A stretch of DNA of 64,000 bases from Spirosoma montaniterrae (GTDB taxonomy: Bacteria > Bacteroidota > Bacteroidia > Cytophagales > Spirosomataceae). The notes beneath the pieces are model-generated. The model did not search any database and was not told the DNA's origin. It saw only the letters and a program-made list of their open reading frames with translations. Each line of letters opens with the position of its first letter. The stretch's first letter is position 1. The position numbers and the translations under genes were made by a program. This document shows positions 10,648 to 19,068 of this stretch, in pieces. The stretch covers positions 4,186,001 through 4,250,000 of the forward strand of contig NZ_CP014263.1 in NCBI RefSeq assembly GCF_001988955.1, read 5' to 3'.

Positions 10648-10678
10648 TTGCGCCGTAGGCCCTCATATACTATATTTG
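10648..10678 (+). promoter_or_regulatory. Promoter of the tRNA-Arg gene
   Basis: TTG (10648-10650), a 20-base spacer and TATATTTG (10671-10678) fit the Bacteroidota promoter pattern closely. Transcription would start about 16 bases before the mature tRNA 5' end. Confidence 0.75.
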
Positions 10679-10700
10679 CACTCCCAAATCAGGGGAAACC

Positions 10701-10772
10701 GCTCCCGTAGTTCAATGGATAGAATTATGGTTTCCGGTACCATCGATAGGGGTTCGAATCCCTTCGGGAGCA
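10701..10772 (+). tRNA. tRNA-Arg (anticodon CCG)
   Basis: Cloverleaf folds by eye. The acceptor stem GCTCCCG pairs with CGGGAGC and the discriminator base is A. D stem is GTTC/GAAT. Anticodon stem ATGGT/ACCAT carries loop TTCCGGT, giving anticodon CCG, which reads CGG. The T loop is TTCGAAT. The 3' CCA is not encoded. It has its own promoter and terminator, so it is a single-gene unit. Confidence 0.96.
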
Positions 10773-10780
10773 CTTACAAA

Positions 10781-10810
10781 ACGCTAACTTGTTGATAGTT
10801 AGCGTTTTTT
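10781..10810 (+). terminator. Terminator of the tRNA-Arg gene
   Basis: A perfect 8-base stem ACGCTAAC/GTTAGCGT with a 9-base loop, preceded by A residues and followed by a T run, starting 8 bases after the tRNA. With the flanking A and T runs it may also serve the convergent aminotransferase gene. Confidence 0.88.
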
Positions 10811-10846
10811 GTATTTATAAGCTCGTCACAGACGTTTGGTTTTTCC

Positions 10847-12100
10847 CTACCCCGCCAGCACCCGCAACGCCTTCACCAACGCATCTACGTCGGCTAATGA
10901 CGTAAACAAGCCGGGGGTAATGCGCACACCCTGAACACCCGCCGGTTCATTGTCGATGGCAACGGTCCAGATACCAAAGCGACTGAGCAGGGTTTTGGCG
11001 AGCGTAGCTGGTGGCATGCCTACTACGCCCACGTTGGCAATAGCGCAGGCCCGCAGCGGGTCGGCGGGGGTGTTGAGCCGGATATTAGACAGGTTCCGCA
11101 CCGGTTCGGTCCAGTGGCGTTGGAGGTAGCGCAACCGGTTTTCTTTAAGCGACCCCCCTAAGCGATTGTGGTAGGCCACGGCGTCGGCAATGGCGAGGTC
11201 GGTATGCACGGGGTGCGTGCCCGTATGGTTCAGTTTGCGGATATCGTCGTCGGCAAAGCTACTGTCGCCAAACAACGGCCACAAGCCCGCAATCCGGTCT
11301 TTACGGACGTAGAGCATACCCGCCCCCAGCGGTACACTCAGCCATTTGTGCAAACTGCTGGCATAATAATCGCAACCCAGTTCATCAACCCGAAACGGGA
11401 TATGTGCCAGCGCGTGCGCCCCATCGACTATCGTCTGAACACCCTTTTGCCGGGCCATCGCACAGATTTTCTTCACGGGCAAAATCTGACCCGTGATATT
11501 AATGATATGGCTGATTAACAGCAGTTTGGTGCGGGGCGTTAGGGCACGTTCGTACAGGGCAACCAGTTCATCGTCGGAAGTTGGGTGATTGGGCACCGAA
11601 ACGATGCGGTTTACAACGCCGTACCGACGCGCCTGCAACCGGAACATGTCGAGCATGGCCCCGTAATCCTGTAGAGCCATAACAGCCTCATCGCCGGGTT
11701 TCCAGTCGAGACCGGCAATTACTGTATCGATGGATTCGGTTGTATTTCGGGTGATGATCAGTTCACTAACAGAGCAACCCGCCACTTCGGCCACGAGCCG
11801 CCGGGCTTCGTTCTTATCCTCGAACTGCCGCGTCCGCATATAATATGAGCCTTCGCGGTTTACGGCGCCAATATGTTGCCGAAACGCGTCGAGCGTAGTT
11901 TGCGGCTGAATACAGTAATAGCCGTTTTCGAGATTGATGTAGTCCGGTTTGAGCGCGTAGCCCCGCCGAATATCTGCCCAGAACGTTTCGTCGCGGACCA
12001 GATCGGCTACGGACGTGTTCGGCAACTCAGGGAGGGTTTTGAGCAGGTCGGGCAGCAAAGGCAGGCCAAGCGAAGCCCGCAAAAAGTCGGTTCGGGTCAT
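10847..12100 (-). CDS. Class V aminotransferase, isopenicillin-N-epimerase-like
   Basis: PLP-dependent enzyme of the class V aminotransferase fold (NifS, isopenicillin N epimerase and relatives), 417 residues, full length. The PLP-binding lysine is Lys252 in SSLHKWLS. The upstream Asp/His region is seen in VDGAHALAHIP. The N-terminus (MTRTDFLRASLGLPLLP) resembles a degenerate Tat leader but lacks the twin arginine, so export is doubtful. Substrate cannot be told from sequence. It lies 17 bases downstream of the MazG-like gene on the same strand and is probably cotranscribed with it. Confidence 0.85.
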   Translation of the reverse strand: MTRTDFLRASLGLPLLPDLLKTLPELPNTSVADLVRDETFWADIRRGYALKPDYINLENGYYCIQPQTTLDAFRQHIGAVNREGSYYMRTRQFEDKNEARRLVAEVAGCSVSELIITRNTTESIDTVIAGLDWKPGDEAVMALQDYGAMLDMFRLQARRYGVVNRIVSVPNHPTSDDELVALYERALTPRTKLLLISHIINITGQILPVKKICAMARQKGVQTIVDGAHALAHIPFRVDELGCDYYASSLHKWLSVPLGAGMLYVRKDRIAGLWPLFGDSSFADDDIRKLNHTGTHPVHTDLAIADAVAYHNRLGGSLKENRLRYLQRHWTEPVRNLSNIRLNTPADPLRACAIANVGVVGMPPATLAKTLLSRFGIWTVAIDNEPAGVQGVRITPGLFTSLADVDALVKALRVLAG

Positions 12101-12117
12101 GGCGTCGTGACGATAGA

Positions 12118-12444
12118 CTACTGCAATTTCTGATTTTCCTTATGACGGGTGGCGTCGCGAACGTTCTTTTTTTCGAGATTTTTCTGAAACGCTTCCGTCA
12201 GGTCAACGCCTGTTTGGTTAGCCAGGCAGATGAGTACCCACAGCACGTCGGCCATTTCGTCGCCGAGGTCTTTGGCTTTGTCCGATTCCTTTTCCGACTG
12301 TTCGCCGTACCGTCGGGCAATAATCCGGGCCACTTCGCCGACCTCTTCGGTCAGCATTGCCATATTGGTCAGTTCGTTGAAGTACCGCACACCAACGGTC
12401 CTGATCCAGCCATCGACAGTAGTTTGGGCTTCTTGTAGGGTCAT
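12118..12444 (-). CDS. MazG-like nucleotide pyrophosphohydrolase
   Basis: Small all-helical NTP pyrophosphohydrolase of the MazG/dUTPase-like superfamily, 108 residues, the usual size of single-domain members. The metal-binding motif is visible as EEVGEVARII followed by GDEMADVLWVL (EExxE and ExxD). Such enzymes hydrolyse NTP or dNTP to the monophosphate and PPi, often as house-cleaning of damaged nucleotides. First gene of a likely two-gene unit with the aminotransferase. A long inverted repeat lies just upstream. Confidence 0.85.
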   Translation of the reverse strand: MTLQEAQTTVDGWIRTVGVRYFNELTNMAMLTEEVGEVARIIARRYGEQSEKESDKAKDLGDEMADVLWVLICLANQTGVDLTEAFQKNLEKKNVRDATRHKENQKLQ

Positions 12445-12460
12445 AAATGGGCCGATTAGA

Positions 12461-12503
12461 CGTAAGCCCGAACATACAAAAAATAGATTGGTTTGGGCTT
12501 ACG
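12461..12503. promoter_or_regulatory. Perfect 9-bp inverted repeat upstream of the MazG-like gene
   Basis: CGTAAGCCC (12461-12469) and GGGCTTACG (12495-12503) with a 25-base spacer, 17 bases before the MazG-like start codon. It lacks a T run, so it is more operator-like or a leader-RNA hairpin than a terminator. Function unknown. Confidence 0.35.
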
Positions 12504-12565
12504 CGGGCGATTCAAAAGACCGATAAAAAATAATTCATGCGTGAGAGTTGGTTGTGTTTCTTTTT

Positions 12566-12584
12566 TACTTTGTTTTGCAAAGTA
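12566..12584. promoter_or_regulatory. Candidate operator upstream of creD
   Basis: TACTTTG, 5 bases, CAAAGTA: a perfect 7-bp inverted repeat ending 18 bases before the creD start codon. Position and symmetry suggest a dimeric repressor site (inference). No regulator gene is adjacent in this window. Confidence 0.45.
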
Positions 12585-12602
12585 CTTTTAATAACATAAA
12601 AA

Positions 12603-13970
12603 ATGAATGCCGACTCTCAATCGTCTGTACCGGCTTTAGACCGGGTTAACCAATGGGTACGCACATCTACCATGCTCAAAATCATAGTTGTAGGCATTCT
12701 TGTATTGGTGTTGCTGGTGCCAACGAGCATGGTACAGTCGCTGATTACGGAGCGCGAACAAACCCGTACCGACGCCGTAAAAGAGGTCAGCGATAAATGG
12801 GGCAATGCCCAAATTATTGCCGGGCCGGTCCTGAGCGTACCGTTTACGGTTATCGAGAAAGACGAGAAAGGCCGCACTACCACCCGCACCGACTACGCCC
12901 ACGCCCTGCCCGACGATCTCCAGATTACCGGCTCCATACAGCCGGAGCAACGCAACCGGGGCATCTATTCCGTTATGCTGTACAATACCCGGCTCACGGT
13001 TCGGGCTACGCTGAAACGCCCGCTGGCGGAGCGATTGGGCATCGACGAACGTGCATTGCAGTGGGATAAAGCCATTATTTCGCTGGGCGTGACCGATATG
13101 AAAGGCATTAAAGATACCATTCGGATGCAGGTCAACGGCAAGTCGCTGGTGGTGGAGCCGGGCATTCCGACCAACGACGTGCTGCGGTCGGGGGTGAGTG
13201 CATTGCTGCCCGCCGACGCCACCGACATCCGTTTTACGTGCGACCTGAACCTGAACGGCAGTACAGAACTGAGCTTTCAGCCGTTTGGCAAACAAACGAC
13301 GGTTGCGCTTACCTCGCCCTGGGCCACGCCAAGTTTCAGCGGGGCGTACCTGCCCGACGAGCGCGACGTGAAAGCCGACGGTTTCCGGGCGTCGTGGAAG
13401 GTGTTGCAGTATAACCGCAATTTCGCGCAGCAGGGCGTTGGCCCGTTCATGGACGCCGTGACAGCAAATGGACAGCCGCAGTTGGCAACCGACAACACAG
13501 CCTTTGGCGTCAAGCTATTGCTGCCCGTCGATGAGTATCAGAAAACCACCCGGTCGGCCAAATACGCTATCATGTTCATTCTGATTACGTTCTCAGCGTT
13601 TTTCTTCGTAGAGATACTGAATCGACAACGGATTCACCCGATTCAGTATTTGCTGGTCGGGTTCGCCATTTGTCTGTTTTATGTACTGTTGCTGGCTATT
13701 TCAGAGCATCTGACGTTCAATCTGGCCTATCTGATTTGCTCGGTGGTGGTGCTGGCTCTGATTTCGTTTTACGTCCGCTACGTATTCCAAAACGCCCGAC
13801 TGACGGGCCTGTTTACGGCGGTGCTGGCTCTGCTCTATGGCTTTTTCTACTCGCTGCTACAACTTGAAGATTACTCGCTGTTGTTGGGCAGTGTGGGCCT
13901 GTTGCTGATTCTGGGGACGATCATGTACCTCACCCGCAACGTGAACTGGTATAAGGCGTATGAGGGATAA
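12603..13970 (+). CDS. creD: CreD-family inner membrane protein
   Basis: Inner-membrane protein of the CreD family, 455 residues, near the usual length. In Enterobacteria CreD belongs to the CreBC regulon and is linked to envelope integrity and colicin tolerance; its biochemical role is unknown. Visible: one N-terminal membrane helix (about 22-45, LKIIVVGILVLVLLVPTSMV), a large extracytoplasmic region with beta-rich text (about 50-320), then five or six closely spaced membrane helices (about 325-445). The start follows the palindrome at 12566-12584 by 18 bases. No CreB or CreC gene is present nearby, so control must differ from the Escherichia model. Confidence 0.88.
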   Translation: MNADSQSSVPALDRVNQWVRTSTMLKIIVVGILVLVLLVPTSMVQSLITEREQTRTDAVKEVSDKWGNAQIIAGPVLSVPFTVIEKDEKGRTTTRTDYAHALPDDLQITGSIQPEQRNRGIYSVMLYNTRLTVRATLKRPLAERLGIDERALQWDKAIISLGVTDMKGIKDTIRMQVNGKSLVVEPGIPTNDVLRSGVSALLPADATDIRFTCDLNLNGSTELSFQPFGKQTTVALTSPWATPSFSGAYLPDERDVKADGFRASWKVLQYNRNFAQQGVGPFMDAVTANGQPQLATDNTAFGVKLLLPVDEYQKTTRSAKYAIMFILITFSAFFFVEILNRQRIHPIQYLLVGFAICLFYVLLLAISEHLTFNLAYLICSVVVLALISFYVRYVFQNARLTGLFTAVLALLYGFFYSLLQLEDYSLLLGSVGLLLILGTIMYLTRNVNWYKAYEG

Positions 13971-14051
13971 GTTAAAAATGAAAAGTGAAAAGTTGGCTGA
14001 CGCATGCAAGTTCTTTTTGCGTCAGCCAACTTTTCACTTTTCATTTTTAAC
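13971..14051. repeat. Long inverted repeat between convergent creD and M16 genes (GCTGACGC family)
   Basis: Perfect 34-bp arms (13971-14004 and 14018-14051) with a 13-base loop. It begins directly after the creD stop codon and ends 10 bases before the M16 stop. The inner part carries GGCTGACGCA/TGCGTCAGCC, shared with the repeats at 29358-29453 and 35294-35390. The A-rich outer arm gives T runs on both strands, so it probably acts as a bidirectional terminator. Confidence 0.9.
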
Positions 14052-14061
14052 TATTCACTTT

Positions 14062-15300
14062 TCATTCCCTCTCCGGCACGAATGTCAGCGACGAAAACTC
14101 ATCTTCTACGAACACTTCCTGCGCGAGACCTTGTAACTGACTGGCCGTTACGGCATTGATGTCGTTGAAAATGTCGTTTAGAGATTCTACGCGATCAATG
14201 TCGAGCAGGCTTTTTGCCATCATCAGCATAAAGCTGTTGTTGCTTTCTTCGGCCATAGCCAACTGCCCAATCAATTGCTCTTTGGTCTGGTGCAGTTGCA
14301 GCGTCGTGAGGGGCTGGTCGCGGAGTCGTTTTAGCTCTTTACTGATCAGCGACTGTGCTTTATCGACTTTCTTCGGATCGGTGCCGAAGTAAATGCCCAG
14401 AAAACCCGTGTCTAAATACGGCGTATAGTTGGCATCGATAGAATACACAAGACCGTATTTTTCGCGCAGGTTGAGGTTCAGCCGCGAGTTCATGCCGGGA
14501 CCACCGAGCAGGTTTACGAGCATAAAAAACGGCAGTCGGCGCGGGTCGGTCAGGCCGTAGGCGGGGCGACCGATAGCGCACTGAGCCTGCGTAATAGGCC
14601 GCTCTACACGGTCCTGACGCGGCACGTAGTCGGTCGGGGTTCGGCGTTGCCGGGCCGACTGCTGCGTAGGCACGTCGCTGAAATACCTTTCGGCAATTTT
14701 CACCACCTGCTTAAACGGCAAATTGCTGACCGACGCAAAGACAATCCGGCGCGTGTCGTAGTTTTCGGCAATGAACCGCTGAAGGTCTTCGCGCCGGAAC
14801 GAACCAACCGTGTCGGTGGTTCCCAGGATGTTGGTTCCCAGCGCATGGTTTGGGAAAATCAGCGCATCGAAATCATCCTGAATGGCATCTTCGGGCGAGT
14901 CGTAATACATCGCCATCTCTTCGAGGATAACACCCCGTTCGCGTTCGATTTGTTTTTCGGGAAAAATCGAATGGAACGTAATGTCGGCCAGAAGTTCAGC
15001 CGCTTTCTCGAAGTGCGCACCCAGAACGGACGCATGAAAACAGACTTTTTCTTTGGTTGTATAGGCATTTAATTCGCCCCCAACCGTTTCAAGTCGGGTA
15101 ATAATATGGTACGATTTCCGCTTTTCCGTACCTTTGAAAGCCATATGTTCCCAAAAATGGGCTATTCCCTGCTGATGCGGCTGTTCGTCGCGGCTACCAA
15201 TGTCGAGCATGATACCGCAGTGTGCAATCTGCGTATGCGGTATTTGACGATGGGCGATGCGGATTCCATTGGGCAATGTATGTACTAAATAATCTTCCAT
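14062..15300 (-). CDS. M16-family zinc metalloprotease (processing-peptidase type)
   Basis: Insulinase/pitrilysin-family protease of the M16B type, 412 residues from the chosen start. The inverted zinc motif HFWEH is His48-Phe-Trp-Glu51-His52, with the distal glutamate expected in ERGVILEEMAMYYDS about 75 residues later. Two M16 half-domains fit the length. No signal peptide is seen. I chose ATG at 15300 (MEDYLVHTLPNGIRIA), because this is where family similarity begins; an ATG at 15342 would add 14 basic residues and run past the divergent gene's start. Related proteins degrade peptides, or mature organellar precursors in eukaryotes. The C-terminal tail ends next to a long inverted repeat. 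Confidence 0.9.
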   Translation of the reverse strand: MEDYLVHTLPNGIRIAHRQIPHTQIAHCGIMLDIGSRDEQPHQQGIAHFWEHMAFKGTEKRKSYHIITRLETVGGELNAYTTKEKVCFHASVLGAHFEKAAELLADITFHSIFPEKQIERERGVILEEMAMYYDSPEDAIQDDFDALIFPNHALGTNILGTTDTVGSFRREDLQRFIAENYDTRRIVFASVSNLPFKQVVKIAERYFSDVPTQQSARQRRTPTDYVPRQDRVERPITQAQCAIGRPAYGLTDPRRLPFFMLVNLLGGPGMNSRLNLNLREKYGLVYSIDANYTPYLDTGFLGIYFGTDPKKVDKAQSLISKELKRLRDQPLTTLQLHQTKEQLIGQLAMAEESNNSFMLMMAKSLLDIDRVESLNDIFNDINAVTASQLQGLAQEVFVEDEFSSLTFVPERE

Positions 15301-15329
15301 TCGTAGGTATTGACGCGCTCGGCGTACTG

Positions 15330-16415
15330 ATGATAACCGCAAGCACTCCGCCCCGGTTCCTGATTATTCAAACGGCGTTTATCGGCGACGTTATTCTGGC
15401 TACGGCCCTGCTCGAACAACTGCACCAGGCCCGCCCCGATGCCCGCATCGACCTGCTCGTTCGTCGGGGCAACGAGGGGTTGCTGGCAAACCATCCGTTT
15501 CTGAACGAGGTGCTAATCTGGGAAAAGAAAACGAATAAATACGGCAGTTTATGGCAGTTGCTGCAAACAATTCGCACCCGCCGGTACAACGCCGTCCTGA
15601 ACCTGCAACGCTACGGCACTACGGGCTTACTGACTGCATTTTCGCGGGCTGAAATCCGCATCGGCTTCAATAAAAATCCGTTTTCGCGCTTTTTTACACA
15701 CCGCGTTGAGCATCGGTTCGCACCGGGCGTGCACGAAGTTGACCGCAATGCGCAGATGTTACACGCCCTCACCCTCACCCCCGGCCCCTCTCCCAGAACG
15801 GGAGAGGGGAGCAATACTCCAGGCAGTTCCCCCCTCTCCCGTTCTGGGAGAGGGGCCGGGGGTGAGGGTACACGCCCAAAACTCTACCCGTCGCCCGCCG
15901 ACTATGACGCCGTAAAATCCTATCAGGCGCAACCGTACGTATGCATTGCACCCACGTCGGTCTGGTTCACGAAACAATACCCCGCCGAACGCTGGGCCGA
16001 ACTGATTGGCGCATTGCCGGATACAACAATGGTATATCTGCTGGGAGCACCTGCTGATGTTGCCGCCTGCGAACACATTCGTGAACAATCGCAACAGGCG
16101 AACCGGGTAGTAGTTCTGGCAGGACAATTGAGTTTGCTACAGTCGGCGGCTTTGCAACAGGGGGCGGCAATGAACTATGTGAACGATTCGGCACCGCTGC
16201 ATTTATGTTCGGCAATGAACGCGCCAACAACGGCGGTGTTTTGCTCAACGGTGCCGGAGTTTGGGTTTGGGCCACTGGCCGACGTGTCGCGGGTGGTGCA
16301 GGTGCGGGAGCCGCTGGAGTGCAAGCCGTGTGGGCTACATGGGCGAAAAACCTGCCCGCTGGGGCATTTTGAATGCGGCTGGGGTATTTCTGTCGACGAA
16401 CTGGCGCATTTATAA
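15330..16415 (+). CDS. Family 9 glycosyltransferase (ADP-heptose:LPS heptosyltransferase type), with palindromic insert
   Basis: GT-B enzyme related to the heptosyltransferases that build the lipopolysaccharide core. N-terminal PPRFLIIQTAFIGDVILATALLEQL is the typical opening. The C-terminal half has the usual donor-site region (CIAPTSVWFTKQYPAERWAEL; NDSAPLHLCSAMNAPTTAVFCST). About 33 residues near position 148-180 are encoded by a 99-bp inverted repeat (15771-15869) and read as Pro/Gly/Ser/Arg-rich linker, just before the RPKLYPS segment. The frame stays open through it. ATG at 15330 is preferred; only 29 bases separate it from the divergent M16 start. The 3' end overlaps the convergent M23 gene by 6 bases. 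Confidence 0.88.
   Translation: MITASTPPRFLIIQTAFIGDVILATALLEQLHQARPDARIDLLVRRGNEGLLANHPFLNEVLIWEKKTNKYGSLWQLLQTIRTRRYNAVLNLQRYGTTGLLTAFSRAEIRIGFNKNPFSRFFTHRVEHRFAPGVHEVDRNAQMLHALTLTPGPSPRTGEGSNTPGSSPLSRSGRGAGGEGTRPKLYPSPADYDAVKSYQAQPYVCIAPTSVWFTKQYPAERWAELIGALPDTTMVYLLGAPADVAACEHIREQSQQANRVVVLAGQLSLLQSAALQQGAAMNYVNDSAPLHLCSAMNAPTTAVFCSTVPEFGFGPLADVSRVVQVREPLECKPCGLHGRKTCPLGHFECGWGISVDELAHL
15771..15869. repeat. Perfect long inverted repeat inside the glycosyltransferase gene
   Basis: Arms of 39 bp (15771-15809 and 15831-15869) are exact reverse complements around a 21-base loop. Each arm is itself a hairpin, CCCCTCTCCC/GGGAGAGGGG around AGAAC. The 9-mer TACACGCCC occurs at both borders (15760-15768 and 15869-15877). 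The 99-bp length equals 33 codons. Confidence 0.95.
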
Positions 16416-17747
16416 ACGTACCACCCACCCCGTAACACCTTTGGCCGCACGCACTAACTGAAACGTACCGACAGTTGCCAGCACCTCAACCGCCGAGCCA
16501 ACAGGCACGGTTGTGATAGTAGCCGCTGAAGGGTCGGCGGCATCGAGCAGGTTAGTGGGTTCGGTCAGTGTCAGGCGTTGCAGGGGGCGCGTAGCATTTT
16601 CGAGGGTGCTGCCCGCCATGTAGCCCACTTGTCCGTCGGAAAGTTCAACCCGGGGCCAGGCTTCCGTGCCGCCAATGATTGTCAGGGCCGTGGCTTTGGG
16701 CAACTCCCGCACAATAGGCGCGTCGGCGGTGGGGCTGAAGCGAAGGGCAGAACGGGCAGCCAGTACACGCACCGAATCGCCAAGCCGGGCCGGGTTGGGC
16801 AGCACCTGTCGCGCCGGACCACGACCGAGCCGGATAAATGGTAGCGGATCGGTTGCCCCCTCAGAGAAGCCATAAATGCCAAAATGAAGGTGCGGACCCG
16901 TGGTGCGGGCATTGCCGGTATTTCCTATAAACCCGATGGTATCGCCCACCACTACACGCTGCCCGTTGGCTACGTTCCAGCGGTCGAGGTGGGCGTAGTA
17001 CAGCCGGATGTTGCGTTCAGTATCGGTTAGAAATGCTACGTTTCCGCCCAGTTGGTTTGTGCCCACGCCCGACACAATGCCGTTGACCGAAGCCAGCGCA
17101 GGCGTTCCCTTAGGCGCGAAAATATCGACACCTTCGTGCCGCCGACGTCCGCCATCGCGCGGAACACCGAAGAAACTGCTGATCTGCCGACTGTCGCGGC
17201 CCTGCACGGGAAACGCCAAAGCCGGTTCGCGCGTAATTGAAATTGTGTAGCGGCCCGTTCGGAGCAGTTCGGGCTGAATCCGAATCAGATAGGTTTGCGT
17301 TCGGCGCGGTTCCCAGGCCAGCACGTTGGTATCAGCTTTCGACGACGCCACCAGACTAACCCGGTCGCGGCTTTCGAGGGCAAACACGTCGATAAATACC
17401 TGCGCCGACTTCTGCCCCTGCGTTTCGACCCGAATCAGCAGCTTATCGCCCCGTTGCGCGTCGAGCCGGTAGCCCACGGCAAAGGCACGACTGGCCGAAA
17501 AATAGCCACTTTCGCGATACGGAACAGTGATACGGAGCGAGTCGCGGAGGGCACGATCTCCGGCGGCTAACCAGTCGGAGCCGAGGGCGGTGCGGTCGAG
17601 TTTAGCCTGTTTGAGCGATTGGCCGTACTCTTCGCGGGGCGACGACGACCGAAAAAGCGTTGACCCCGGCCCAATGCCTGTGCAGGCGGCAACCCAGCCG
17701 GTTAGCGCAACAATTATGAAAAAACGAAGTATGTTGTTGAGAAGCAT
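16410..17747 (-). CDS. M23-family peptidase lipoprotein with C-terminal SH3-like domain
   Basis: Outer- or inner-membrane-anchored LytM-type endopeptidase, 445 residues. The N-terminus is a lipoprotein signal with lipobox VAAC (about residues 19-22). The LytM domain (about 195-315) shows the zinc ligands in RRHEGVDIFAPKGTPAL and GPHLHFGIY. The C-terminal part (about 345-445) reads as one or two bacterial SH3-like segments. M23 enzymes cut peptide cross-links in peptidoglycan; activity is likely, since the H..D and HLH ligands are present. It overlaps the convergent glycosyltransferase by 6 bases and lies 15 bases downstream of the TMEM175-like gene on the same strand. Confidence 0.9.
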   Translation of the reverse strand: MLLNNILRFFIIVALTGWVAACTGIGPGSTLFRSSSPREEYGQSLKQAKLDRTALGSDWLAAGDRALRDSLRITVPYRESGYFSASRAFAVGYRLDAQRGDKLLIRVETQGQKSAQVFIDVFALESRDRVSLVASSKADTNVLAWEPRRTQTYLIRIQPELLRTGRYTISITREPALAFPVQGRDSRQISSFFGVPRDGGRRRHEGVDIFAPKGTPALASVNGIVSGVGTNQLGGNVAFLTDTERNIRLYYAHLDRWNVANGQRVVVGDTIGFIGNTGNARTTGPHLHFGIYGFSEGATDPLPFIRLGRGPARQVLPNPARLGDSVRVLAARSALRFSPTADAPIVRELPKATALTIIGGTEAWPRVELSDGQVGYMAGSTLENATRPLQRLTLTEPTNLLDAADPSAATITTVPVGSAVEVLATVGTFQLVRAAKGVTGWVVRL

Positions 17748-17762
17748 ATTAGTTCTGTAGTA

Positions 17763-18389
17763 TTAAACGACTTTCTGGCGATCATATTTCAGCCGCGACA
17801 GATACACGACCATCAGCAAACCGATCAGGATACCGACCATTGGCAGCAGGAGCGCAAGCAGGGCCGAGCCAGCGTAAATACTGGCACTGATTAAAAAACC
17901 ATTTTGTACCATGCGGACGCGCACGTCAGCCGCCGGACGTTTCAGCAGCCGGTAATCCGTTGTTGCATGCTTCCACATCAGGGAGAACGTGCCCGCAATG
18001 GCACCAAACAACAGCATCGTAAATGCCACAGGCAGTTCGTCGGCTGACGTAGAAATGTAGGTAGCGAGTACGTTCGTGGCGAACGGAATCAGGCTGGTCA
18101 GGAGCAGCAGCAAGCCGTTGAGATACAGAAACATAGCATCACTCCGGCGAATCACGTTGAACATGCGGTGGTGATTCACCCAGATCACGAAGATGGTAGC
18201 AAAGCTGAGCAGGAAAGCTACGTAAGCAGGCCACTGCTTCAGCAATTCCCAAAAAAGGGTTCGGCTGGTGTATTCTTCCTTGAACTCTGGTGCTTTCAGT
18301 TCAAACGTCAGCAGTGTAATGATAATTGCCAGTACACCATCGCTGAACGCTTCCATGCGCACGGTTTCATTCTCCTGAAAATCGGCCAT
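17763..18389 (-). CDS. TMEM175-like potassium channel family protein (DUF1211)
   Basis: Integral membrane protein of 208 residues with six predicted helices. The signature RMEAFSDGVLAIIITLLTFEL in helix 1 is that of the TMEM175/DUF1211 family, whose bacterial members form tetrameric K+ channels. Helices lie at about 17-35, 52-72, 82-108, 118-140, 165-185 and 185-205. ATG at 18389 puts the FSDG motif at the expected distance from the N-terminus. Ion selectivity is inferred from the family only. Confidence 0.88.
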   Translation of the reverse strand: MADFQENETVRMEAFSDGVLAIIITLLTFELKAPEFKEEYTSRTLFWELLKQWPAYVAFLLSFATIFVIWVNHHRMFNVIRRSDAMFLYLNGLLLLLTSLIPFATNVLATYISTSADELPVAFTMLLFGAIAGTFSLMWKHATTDYRLLKRPAADVRVRMVQNGFLISASIYAGSALLALLLPMVGILIGLLMVVYLSRLKYDRQKVV

Positions 18390-18523
18390 TTATCGTTTGT
18401 TGAGTAGTCACCTGAACAACGATGCAGTGCTCAAAAAGTTAAGTGTCGATTGTTAGCAAATTTTTCAAACAAAGAAAAATCGCTTATGTTCACGGAGTAG
18501 ACATTTACGCAACCAACTGTTTT

Positions 18524-19066
18524 ATGGAAAGCCAGGCTAAGCTGGCGGGTCATGCGGCCCACCCGATTCTGATTGTGTTTCCGTTGGGGTTACTCTCTAC
18601 CTCTGTTCTTTTCGATGTAGTCTATCTGCTCACTAATAATCCCACATTCGCGCAGGTTTCATACTGGATGATTGTGGCTGGCCTTCTGGGCGGGCTGGTA
18701 GCTACTTTGCCCGGCTGGGTCGATTGGTTCGCTATTCCCTCCAGAACGCGGGCCAAACGCATTGGTCTGGCACATGGCATGGGCAATGTGCTGGTCCTGA
18801 TTTTGTTTGCCATTAGCTGGCTCTTTCGACGCGACGAAATCAGCTATGCGCCCTCAGTCATTGCGCTGGTGGTGTCGTTCGTGGCTTTTGCTTTGGTCGG
18901 ATTTACGGGCTGGCTTGGTGGCGAATTAGTCAACCGGTTAGGCGTGGGTGTCGATGATGGCGCACACCTCAACGCACCAAACTCACTTTCTGGTCGCCCG
19001 GCAACGGACATCGACGGAGAAGGCGGGCGTATCACCGATACGGAAGAACATAGCCGATTTGCGTGA
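18524..19066 (+). CDS. DUF2231 membrane protein
   Basis: Membrane protein with four helices and a DUF2231 (ferredoxin-related membrane) signature: GHAAHPILIVFPLGLLSTSVLFD near the N-terminus, then GWVDWFAIPSRTRAK and a second helix pair. 180 residues from ATG 18524 (MESQAKLAGH); an upstream ATG at 18443 would add 27 residues with no family similarity. The hydrophilic tail after residue about 150 is acidic. Role unknown; the histidines suggest a possible haem or metal link (inference). It ends 2 bases from the convergent permease stop. Confidence 0.82.
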   Translation: MESQAKLAGHAAHPILIVFPLGLLSTSVLFDVVYLLTNNPTFAQVSYWMIVAGLLGGLVATLPGWVDWFAIPSRTRAKRIGLAHGMGNVLVLILFAISWLFRRDEISYAPSVIALVVSFVAFALVGFTGWLGGELVNRLGVGVDDGAHLNAPNSLSGRPATDIDGEGGRITDTEEHSRFA

Positions 19067-19068
19067 AT

